Of a stretch of DNA of 32,351 nucleotides, positions 23,101-31,164 are shown in pieces; the first letter of the stretch is position 1; every line of letters begins with the position of its first letter. The position numbers and the translations under genes were made by a program. The stretch is taken from assembly GCA_001275005.1 (NCBI GenBank), contig JWZX01003326.1, forward strand, positions 1 through 32,351, in the 5' to 3' direction. The notes beneath the pieces were generated by a model, which did no database searches, was not told the origin of the DNA, and worked only from the letters and a program-made list of their open reading frames with translations. The DNA comes from Chrysochromulina tobinii. Lineage: Eukaryota; Haptophyta; Prymnesiales; Chrysochromulinaceae.

Positions 23101-26100
23101 GCTTGCAGCCAGCGAGAGGGCGATGACGGCGGCGGCGGAGGTGGTCTCCGGGGCGGCGGCAGCTGCACAGTCGGCCGCGGAGGCGGCGGACGCTGCAGCA
23201 GAGGCGATGCGTGCGCAAGCGAATGCGGCGGCTGCGGCGGCGACTAAGGACGTTGACGGCTGCATGCAGGCCGCCAAGGCGGCGGGGGCGGCCGCTGCCA
23301 AGGCTGCGACGTCGGCCGCGGCCGCCCAGAGCAAGGTGGCGCCGGCCGTAGAGGGATCGGGCGTGAGCACGGCCGCCGAGCGCGAGGTTGGGGCAGCGCT
23401 GGTGAAGGCCGCCGAGCACGTGGCGAAGGCGTCGCGCGACCCGATGCCCGATGGGCCTGCGGGCGTCGTCGCACTCGAGACGCAGACCGCGGCAAAGAGC
23501 TTCGAAGCGGATGTCAAGATGGCAGCAGTGTCGGTGACCGAGGCGGCGAGGGCGGCGAGCACTGGGATGGTGGAGGCGAAGCAGGCTGCCCACGCGGCCA
23601 CTGACTCCGCGGCCAAGGCCACGGCGGCCGCGGAGGAAGCTGCCGCGATTGTGGCCAAGGCGCGTAAGGAGCAGGCCAAGCGACGCATGCTCAAAGCCGG
23701 CCGGACAGGTGTGATGACGGCCCACCTCCAGAAGCGTGCCGAAGAGATCGAGGCTGAGCGGCAGGCCGAAGCGGCACGCCATCGATGGAAAAAGGGGGGG
23801 CGCGCCGCACTCATGACGGCAAGCCTACAGGCGAGGGCAGAGGAGCTCGAGAGAGATCGCGCCAAGTTTGCGGCCGAGGCTGCCGACGAGGCAGCGCAGG
23901 CGGCGGCCGCGGCGCAGGATGCCGCGCGCAAGGCGCGAGCGGCTGCGGCGGCAGCTGCCACAGCCGCCACCGCCGCGGCAGAGTCGATGGCGTTGGCATC
24001 CGCTTGTGCCATGGATGGCGACAAGGCACGGGAGGCGGTCGACAAAGCGGCTACCACCAACGATCTGGGCCGGGCGATGGTGATGGCCCGCACCGCGTGC
24101 GCGGCGGAGGCGACGGCGAGCGCGGCGGCAGAGCGGGCCAGGGGCGAGGTGGAGCCTGCACGGCAGGGTGCAGAGGCAGCCAAGATGGCGGACGAGGAGG
24201 CGACCGAGGCCCTCAGCAAGGCAGCCGAGGGTGCCGAGAAGGCGTTGCGCGACCCGATGCCCGATGGGCCTGCGGGCGTCGTCGCACTTGAGACGCAGAC
24301 CGCGGCCGAGACGAGCTCCGAAGAGGCCACCAAGGCGTCGGTGGCGGCGTCGAGCGCCTCGGTGGCGGCGGAGACTTGCCTAGGTGAGACGAAGGCCTGT
24401 GCGGCAGCCGCGGCGGAGTCAGCGACCCATGCGCATGCCTCGGCTCAGCGGGCTGCCGAGCGAGCCCAGCTGATCCTCGAGGCTGTGGTGGCTGAGAGGG
24501 CAAGGGCTGTGGGCGAGGCGATGGCCGAGGCCAGGCAGGAGGGCGAGGCGGCCAAGGCGGCGGCACAGAAGGCGGCAGAGGCCGCATCCACCGTTCAGAT
24601 GGCCTCTGACGCTTCCCAAAAGGCGGAGGCGGAGTCCCAAAGTGCCCGCGAGAGCGCCCTCAAGGCAGCCGAGGCACTGCAACTCGAGACGCTCCTTACA
24701 CACGCAGCGGCGAGCTATGAAGCGGCGGGCCGAGCGGCGGCGGCGGCGGCGGCGGCGGCGGGCGGCTTCGAACCGGTGGCCAAGAGCGCGGAGGAGGCAG
24801 AGGCGGCGCGCGCAAACGCTGCGACCGCGCACGCGGCCGCCGACGCGGCACGCGGGAGCGCCGTGACGAGCGCCGAGGGGCCGACCTCCGCTGACAGCGC
24901 CGTGACGAGCACCGTGTCGAGCGCCGTGACGAGCGCCGAGGGGCCGACCTCCGCTGACAGCGCCGTGACGAGCGCCGAGACGAGCGCCGAGACGAGCGCC
25001 GAGGGGCCGACCTCCGCTGCTGGCGGCGAGGGCACCGCGCCCGCCGCCGAGGACGGTGGCGAAAGCAACACGGCTGCCGCCGTTGACGTTCCGAATCCGA
25101 GCGCTTCGGAGCCTTACCAAGCCGCCCGCACGGCCGTCGCCACGCGCCTCGCCGACGCGCTCACAGGCTTGAGCGTCTTAGGGGCGCTGAGTTGGCTCGA
25201 CCCTGGAGTGGTTACGTTTGCCCAGTTGACGTCGCCGTTGCTGATTTGCAAGGGCGAGGCGAAGGCGAACGCCAAGGATGCTGCGGCTGCGGCGGGCGCG
25301 GCCGAGGCGGCCGCGGCCGCGGCGGCCGCCTCGAGCGTCTCAGCGCAGTCTGCCATCGGTGCAGCCGCGTTGTCATGCACGGCCGCCAAAATGGCGGCCG
25401 AGGTAGCGACCGGTAAGGCGCAGGAAGTGCTCGAGACACTCGTGGCCGAGGCGGCCGTGAGTGTGAGCACGGCGGCGCGCGCGACGCAGCAATCAGATGC
25501 GAAGGTGGCGACCTTCGCGGCCCAAACACTCAAGGCGCTCGAGGCCGTGCAGTCGACGGCACTCGAGACGGCGGCCGCCGAGGCAGACACCCTCGCGGCG
25601 CTCGACACGGCGCTCGTGGAGGCGGCCGAGTCGACACGCGTGCGCGAAAAGTGCCTCGGGCCGGGCGAGGCGTATCATGCGGACTCGAGCCTCGCCAAAG
25701 CCAAGGAGGCGGAGGCAGCCGCGAAGCGCGCCGTCGCGGGCGCCGCGGCCACGGAGCATAAGCTCAAGGCAGTCGAAGCGTCCGAGAAGCTCACTTGCGA
25801 GGCCGACGAGGACGCGCAGGCGGCGCTCGCTTTAGGCAATGGGAGCTTGCAATTGGTGCTCGAGCGCGCCGCGCTGGCGACTGGCGCGCGGATGCCGTGG
25901 CTGGCCCCTCAGGAGGCTGGGAAGCCTGTGAGCGCCGCGGCGGGCGCGAGCGTCGACGAGGCCGTTCGGATGGCCCTGGAGGCTGTGAAGCCCGTGAGCG
26001 CCGCGGCGGGCGCGAGCGTCGACGAGGCCGTTCGAATGGCCCTGGAGGCTGTGAAGCCTGTGAGCGCCGCGGCGGGCGCGAGCGTCGACGAGGCCGTTCG

Positions 26101-29100
26101 GATGGCCCTGGAGGCCGCCATAGCCGCAGAGAGATCTGCGAGCACCAGGGCGGCTGCCGCGGATGCGCTCGCGCAAGCGAGGCAGATGACTCAGGCGGCC
26201 GTCGAGCAGGTGACTGATGACCCTTGAGGACCCTTGAGGACCCTTGATGACCCTTGATGACCCTTGATGACCCTTGATTGCCACTGATGATCACTGCTCG
26301 GCTCCGTCGAGCAGGCGACCTTGGCAAAGTGCAGCGCCGTGACCGCGGCCACGCAGGCGCAGGAGGCCCTCGAGGCGGCCATAAAGCGTAAGTTGGGCGA
26401 CGTGGCCCTCGGAGCGATCTTGGCGATGAGCCGCGCCATTCGAGCGTACCGCAAGCGCAAGCGACGCACGCTCGAGATTAACAAGTACGCTGCCGAGAGC
26501 TGGGGGAGCCTCCAAAGCCCTGCATGCACGTGCTCACCACGGCGCCCTTTCGTCACGAGCGCTGGGGGAGCCTCCAAAGCCCTGCATGCATGTGCTCACC
26601 ACGGCGCCCTTTCGTCACGAGCGCTGGGGGAGCCTCAAGAGCTCTGCATGCACGTGCTCACCACGGCGCCCTTTCGTCACGAGCGCTGGGGGAGCCTCCA
26701 AAGCCCTGCATGCATGTGCTCACCACGGCGCCCTCTCGTCACTGACGCGCCGAGCTGCCTGCATGCATATGCTCACTACGGCGCCTCGTCCCCCTCCCCA
26801 CAGGTACGCAGCCGAGCTCTGGGGGGGCCTCTCGGGCGGCGCGCTCGCCGTGGTCGAGGCGACGCGTACCGCCTTCGATGCGTGCTGGGTGCATGCAATG
26901 CGCCGGTTGCATGCGGCCGTTCGGATCCAGGCGCTCTTCAGGTGGAAGGTAGCACACCGCCGGGTAGTGGCCGAGCAGGCAGCGCGCTACGCGGCAGCGT
27001 GCCGGAAGCAGTCGGCATGGCGCGGCTGGCTCGGGAGGCGGATACGCATGCGGCTCGAGGCCCAGATCCGTGCGCACGTCCAACGGATTCAGACGTTTCA
27101 GCGCATGCTCGTGGTGCGTCGCTACTACCGAGTGCGCCTACCAGTGATTCGGACGGATCAGATGCGCATGCGCCTCGCGCGCGCGTGCACGATCAGCGCC
27201 ATCAGCAACGTGCAGGCGGCGCTCAAGGTCGAGTACCAGCGCGCGTATTCGCTCTCGATGGCCAAGCGGGCGGCCGAGGTGCTCGCCCAAGCTGCCGAGG
27301 ATGTCGTCGCCACTGAGGCCGATGCGCACGCTGCCGCGCTCGCCGGTGCCGAGGCAAGTGCGGCGGCGATCGAGGCGGCCAACGGCGCGCTCGCCGCCGA
27401 GCGCGAGGCCCTCGACGCCAAGCAGAGGGCCCTCGAGCAGGTGAGTCTCGTCAATTGCCTCTGATTGCCTCTGATTGCCTCTGATGGCCACTGATGGCCA
27501 CTGATGGAGCCCCCATGCCCCTCGAGCATGTGAGTCTCGTTAATGGCCTCTGATTGCCTCTGATTGCCTCTGACTGCCACTGACGGAGCCCCCATGCCCC
27601 TCGAGCAGCTCTTGGTGCCCTTTGACGCGAGCTTGGGATACGTGACGGCGTCCAAAGGGCTCGACCAGGTCGATCTATGCGCCGTCAAGGCTTCTCTCGC
27701 CGAGGCGGCGGCGAACGAGGTCGTCGGGCACGCCCAGCAGGCGGTCGATTGGGCGGTGCTCGCCAGCCGCCATGCGAGCGCGGCGCGTACGGCCAACGAG
27801 GCCGCCGAGGCGGCCGTGCTGCAGGTGAGTCTCGTCAATTGCCTCTGATGGCCTCTGAGGGCCTCTGAGGGCCTCTGAGGGCCTCTGATGGCCTCTGATT
27901 TGCCGAGGCGGCCGTGCTGCAGGTGCGCTTCGCGCGCAAGCTCATCGTCGTGCTACTCGGCCAGAGCACGGGCAAGACCTTCCAGGCCATCTTTCAGCCA
28001 AACGACGCGATTGGCCAGCAAGCGCTGCAAGTCTTCAAGGCGGCGCAGGCGGACGCGGCGCGCGCCGAGAGGGCGGCCGCGGCCGTCGGCGCGAATGCTG
28101 GCAACTCGACGCGCAACGCGCACCGCGCCGAAACGGCGGCCGCGCGCGCGCAGAAGGCGCTCAGCACGGCGCGCGACGCGGCGGACCTGGCGGCGCAGCA
28201 GGCTGTGAACGCAGTCGTGCTGTCTGTGAAGCGCGCGCAACGCATCCGATCCTCGCTCTTCCACAACGACTTGGACGCCACCGCCGTTTTCGGCGAGCCT
28301 TCGCCGCCGCTCATCTCACCACGCACCAAGAACAGCTCGCCACAACGCTCCAGCTCGCCGCCCCGCTCAGCGACGCGCTCGTCGATGCGCAGCGCGCACG
28401 CCGGCGGTGGTTCCACGCTCGGCGGTGGCAGCTTCGCGCCGCCGCAATTCGAGCCGCCGCCGGCGCCGCTCTTCCGCGAGGGCTCGTTGGCGGCGGAACT
28501 GGCGGCGAAACATGCGCCGCCGCCGCCCACGCCGCCCCTCCCCTCATCCCCCCGCTCGCCCTCCCCCTCATTGGATCCTTACCCATCATACCCATCGGAC
28601 TCGGACACAGAGTTGGGGCACCGTCCCTCACCCAGCGGCCGCTCCAACCAGCCCCCCGCCCACGACGGCGCGCCCTCGCCCAGCGGCCGCTCCAACCAGC
28701 CCCCCGCCCACGACGGCGCGCCCTCGCCCAACGGCCGCTCCAACCAGCCCCCCGCCCACGACGGCGCGCCCTCGCCCAACGGCCGCTCCAACCAGCCCCC
28801 CGCCCACGACGGCGCGCCGACGCCCCGCCCGCCACGGCGCGCGCGCGCTCCCGCGGTGGTGGGCGCCGATTTCGTCAGGCTCGAGGACGGGAGCATTGCG
28901 CTCGTCGATCTGGTACGCGACGATCGAGGGCCCGTCTTGGCGCCGCTCAAGCCGAAGCCGTACACGGGCGGCCTGTCTAGGCAAGGCTCCAGAGGTGCGC
29001 TGACGTATGCTGGTACACATGGCGATCATGCATGCACGTGCTCACCACGGCGCCTCGTCCCCCTCCCCACAGGTACACATGGCGATCGGAGTGCTGGCAC

Positions 29101-30685
29101 GGCGGCGGGAACTCCCATATTAGGAAGTCCAGACAAGCCGTTGCCCCCTGTGCGCCATCCTTCCCAAAGCCTTGGCGCGACGCCCCGGCAACAGGCATCC
29201 CATATTAGGCAACAGGCATCCCATATTAGGCAACAGGCATCCCACGCCACCGCGCGCCCTGCCACGAGCTGGGTGCCTACGCCAGCGCCTCTGGCGGGAT
29301 TGCACGCCACCGCGCGCCCCGCCACGAGCTGGGTGCCTAAGCCCGCGTCCCTCGCGTCCCTCCCGCCTCGCGACGCGACGGCCTCCGCGGCGACAGGGCC
29401 GTCCCATCCGGCGTCCCATCCGACGTCCCATCAAGGAGCACCCATGGGGCGGTATGCGTGGGAGAACCAGGGACTACGTGCGCTCCCCTCGAGTATGTAC
29501 GAGCGGGTGGTGACGGCCAGCCGCGAGGGAATGGCGACTCCGCAAGCGCGCTCGGCGGCGTCCACTCCATACCATGCCAAGCCATACGAGCTCGATCGAT
29601 CTCGATACGATCTCGAGGCGGGCCTCGAGGTCGAGTGGCCAACGACGTCCATGCCGTCCGTACCCTCTGCCCAGCCTCACTCGGCCAACAGGGCTGCGAC
29701 GGGCCGCTCGGTGCGTCCCACCGCCACGTCGAGCGCCGTGTCGAGCGCGGGGCTACAGCTCGACCCGGAGATTTTCGCGAGCTACACGGGGCCACAGCAC
29801 GAGACGCGCCCGCCCACGACGGCGGACGGCAAGCCGCTGGGCACGCCGCAGCCCCAGCTCGCCGCGCCGCGTTGGGCGCGCGCTTCGGTCGCGCAGAGGA
29901 TGGAGAAGGCGAGCGCCGACGGGCGGCTCCCCGCGCTGCTCTCGCCGGCAGACCACCGCACGTGGAGCTTCGAGCAAGGAGACTTCGAGAAGGCCGAGCG
30001 CCGTTTCGAGCGCCAGGATCGGCGCGAGCGGCGCCTGCAGCGCCGGGCGGCGCGCCAGGCAGCGGCCGAGCGCCGTGACGGGCGCACCGCGGAGGGGCGG
30101 CACTCAAATCCTCAGCCGACCCACCTACATGGAGACGCGGAGATGTGGACTGGGGCTGGCCAGATGCAGCCAGATGCAGATGCAGCCAGATGCAGCCAGA
30201 TGCAGCCACCGCCCTCGCCCTCGTATCGACCCCGGACGACGCCGATCGACGAAGAGCCCGAAGGGTCCAGGTACTTTGACGGCGACGACGAGGGCGACGA
30301 GGGAGGCGACCGGACGACCGACGAAGAGGCGATCGACGAGGAGGAGCGCTTCCTAATTAGGGATGAGCGCTTCCTAATTAGGGAGGAGCGCTTCCTCGTC
30401 GACCAATACGGCCCCCGGATGCACCCAGTGCCGCTCTCGTCGGTGTCGCCACGGCCGCCAGGGCACGGCCACTCGCCGCCCAACACGGCGCCCATGCATG
30501 CACACAGCCCACGCAGGCGGCGCAACGCAGGGCGCGCAGCTGCACCGCCGGCGGGAGGGATGCTGTCCCAGCAGGCACAAGGACAAGCACAGCCGCGCGG
30601 CCGAACGCCTGCAAGCTTCGCGTCGTATGATGAGGCTGCCATGTGGCTCGGCGCCCGGCCGCGCGTGCTCACAGCGCCGGCGTGA
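20156..30685 (+). CDS. Giant ARM / IQ-motif / Ala-rich coiled-coil protein (seven exons, ~3,203 residues)
   Basis: Exons: 20156-20552, 20721-26209, 26315-26484, 26804-27440, 27609-27824, 27923-29012, 29073-30685. Total 9,612 nt, in frame throughout. Residues 1-280 form ARM/HEAT-like helices (LYCLGNLCSD, AAGLCLNLSN, AASTLVNMS). A Glu/Lys/Ala coiled coil follows, then six IQ-like calmodulin-binding motifs (about 340-620; IQATFRGRRDR, IQARVRGRSARKK). Residues 620-1960 are extremely Ala-rich helix with internal modules: a KAGRT...RAEE unit four times and a DPMPDG unit three times. Exon 4 adds about three more IQ motifs (RIQALFRW, RIQTFQRM). From about 2420 the protein is Pro/Ser-rich and disordered, with several coding minisatellites. 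The domain mix suggests a cytoskeletal, flagellar or scaffold protein regulated by calmodulin, but I recognise no named family. The tail and repeats are probably fast-evolving. Confidence 0.85.
20553..20720 (+). other. Intron 1 of the ARM/IQ gene (168 nt)
   Basis: Donor GTGCGC, acceptor GTGATCTCAG, phase 1. It joins ERDGS-G to ISGALLRCL and so reunites two halves of an ARM repeat. The unspliced frame stops at about 20591. The intron is pyrimidine-rich with CCCGC repeats (about 20683-20710). Unlike the other five introns of this gene it has no flanking exon duplication. Confidence 0.85.
24863..25020 (+). repeat. Coding tandem repeat, VTSAEGPTSADSA units
   Basis: Three copies of a GTGACGAGCGCCGAGGGGCC-type segment with shorter TSA/ETSA units between them give alternating VTSAEGPTSADSA and ETSA peptides. 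All stay in frame inside exon 2 and break the coiled coil. Confidence 0.85.
25922..26119 (+). repeat. 66-bp coding repeat x3
   Basis: Three 66-bp units start at 25922, 25988 and 26054. Each encodes 22 residues from KPVSAAAG to RMALEA(V/A). They differ at only a few bases, so the amplification is recent. The array ends about 90 bp before the first family A intron. Confidence 0.95.
26210..26314 (+). other. Intron 2 of the ARM/IQ gene: introner-like, family A (105 nt)
   Basis: Donor GTGACT, phase 0, joining AAVEQ to ATLAKCSAVTA. A direct repeat of 16 bp with one mismatch (CCGTCGAGCAGG-T/C-GAC) spans both exon/intron borders, at 26199-26214 and 26304-26319. The intron's AG therefore comes from the duplicated copy of the upstream exon end. 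The body is a 10-bp tandem repeat. Without splicing the frame ends at TGA 26225. Confidence 0.85.
26211..26300 (+). repeat. 10-bp tandem repeat GATGACCCTT / GAGGACCCTT in intron 2
   Basis: About eight to nine units in exact 10-bp register fill almost the whole intron: central units are identical or differ by T/G at one place, and the last two have drifted. Compare the GATTGCCTCT/GAGGGCCTCT units of introns 4 and 5; all fit GA-K-K-R-CC-Y-Y-T. Confidence 0.9.
26485..26803 (+). other. Intron 3 of the ARM/IQ gene: introner-like, family B (319 nt)
   Basis: Donor GTACGC after AACAA, acceptor CCCCTCCCCACAG, phase 2 (AA-G = Lys), joining EINK to YAAELWGGL. The first 28 nt of the intron (26485-26512) repeat the first 28 nt of the next exon (26804-26831) with four mismatches, so the intron start would encode YAAESWGSL. 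The body is a 62-bp tandem repeat and the last 42 nt match the end of intron 6 with three mismatches. Confidence 0.85.
26499..26753 (+). repeat. 62-bp tandem repeat, about four units, in intron 3
   Basis: Units start at 26499, 26561, 26623 and 26685 (exact 62-bp period), followed by a degenerate unit. Each unit contains GCTGGGGGAGCCTC (the duplicated exon segment), GCATGCA and GTGCTCACCACGGCGCCC. The amplified unit thus includes both exon-derived and element-derived sequence. Confidence 0.95.
27441..27608 (+). other. Intron 4 of the ARM/IQ gene: introner-like, family A, internally duplicated (168 nt)
   Basis: Donor GTGAGTCTCG, acceptor CCCTCGAGCAG, phase 0, joining QRALEQ to LLVPFDASLG. CCCTCGAGCAG stands at both borders (27430-27440 and 27598-27608) and a third copy, ending CAT, lies in the middle (27519-27529) followed by another GTGAGTCTCG. 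The periods are 89 and 79 bp, differing by exactly one 10-bp repeat unit. The inner acceptor is lost (CAT for CAG), so the doubled element is removed as one intron. Confidence 0.85.
27825..27922 (+). other. Intron 5 of the ARM/IQ gene: introner-like, family A (98 nt)
   Basis: Donor GTGAGTCTCG, acceptor GTGCTGCAG, phase 0, joining EAAVLQ to VRFARKLIVV. A perfect 24-bp direct repeat (27804-27827 and 27902-27925, from GCCGAGG to GCAGGTG) spans both borders. Its spacing, 98 bp, equals the intron length. The body is GAGGGCCTCT/GATGGCCTCT repeats in 10-bp register. Its first 20 nt match intron 4. Confidence 0.9.
28625..28816 (+). repeat. 48-bp coding repeat x4
   Basis: Four 48-bp units (28625, 28673, 28721, 28769) encode the 16-residue SPSGRSNQPPAHDGAP with Ser/Asn variation at one position. 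They are near-identical in DNA, in frame, in the disordered tail. Confidence 0.95.
29013..29072 (+). other. Intron 6 of the ARM/IQ gene: introner-like, family B, minimal (60 nt)
   Basis: Donor GTACAC, acceptor CCCCTCCCCACAG, phase 1. A perfect 16-bp direct repeat, GGTACACATGGCGATC, lies at 29012-29027 and 29072-29087; intron length equals its spacing. The remaining 42-44 nt match the 3' part of intron 3 in the same gene. The length is a multiple of three with no stop, so retention would insert 20 residues. Confidence 0.8.
29187..29360 (+). repeat. 21-bp (RQQASHI) and 60-bp (HATARPATSWVP) coding repeats
   Basis: Three 21-bp units at 29187, 29208 and 29229 encode QQASHIR. Immediately after, two units of about 60 bp encode HATARPATSWVP followed by (T/K)PA(P/S)LA(G/S)L. 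Both arrays stay in frame. Confidence 0.9.
30346..30396 (+). repeat. 24-bp coding repeat ERFLIRDE
   Basis: GAGCGCTTCCTAATTAGGGA is repeated twice with a third partial copy, encoding ERFLIRDERFLIREERFLV. The unit contains CCTAATTAGG, a perfect palindrome. Confidence 0.9.
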
Positions 30686-30745
30686 GCGTTCACAGCGCCC
30701 GGACGCGCGTGCTCACAGCGCCGGCGTGAGCGTTCACAGCGAACA
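30661..30745 (+). repeat. 44-bp tandem duplication across the stop codon
   Basis: GCGCGTGCTCACAGCGCCGG to TTCACAGCG is present twice, at 30661 and 30705 (44-bp period). The first copy contains the TGA that ends gene 4 and the second copy repeats it downstream. Confidence 0.9.
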
Positions 30746-31164
30746 GGTGTCCTGGGCAGCGTGATGATCGCAGTGAGACGACGGCAGAGGGAGATTAAGG
30801 GAGATGCGATTTTTCATCATGTGCGACGATCTGACGTGAGCCGCTCTGCCGTTTGTGTCCCGACCAGCTTGATTGACCGGACGCGACGCTGAAGGTCAAG
30901 TCTCATCTTGTGTCACCCATTTCGTATTTCGCAATCTACGAAACGTTTCACACCCCGACAGTTACTCCTCTCTCCGTCCGCTCTCCGGACTCGACGCTCT
31001 CCGCTCCCGCGGTCCCCAGCGCTATGTTGCCCCAGCGCGCGCAAACGGTGGTCGGTGCTGTTCGTACATGTGGTGCGTGCTCCTCGCCGTGGTTCACCAA
31101 CGAGCGGCCGCGAGCGGGTTATCAGTGCTCTCTCACGTCGACACCATGTGCCACTCTCCATTCA
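30686..31164. other. Convergent intergenic region
   Basis: These 479 bp lie between the 3' ends of the ARM/IQ gene (plus) and the secreted protein gene (minus). Apart from the 44-bp duplication at its left edge no structured element is seen. Short open frames here have no protein-like character and I call no gene. Confidence 0.55.

Noticed and set aside
21017-24333. Minus-strand frames of 921 and 517 codons opposite the ARM/IQ coiled coil
   Set aside because: Leu/Arg/His- or Ser/Ala-rich shadows of an Ala/Glu/Lys coiled coil; the plus strand shows IQ motifs and ARM repeats and spliced continuity.
24863-25020. Possible further introner within the VTSAEGPTSADSA array (GTGACG donors, CTGACAG acceptors)
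   Set aside because: The frame is open throughout and the units give regular peptides; no polypyrimidine tract or shared element body is present. Kept as a coding repeat.
26211-27902. CRISPR-like reading of the regularly spaced intron repeats
   Set aside because: Units are 10 bp without spacers, lie inside spliced introns of a eukaryotic gene, and there are no cas genes.
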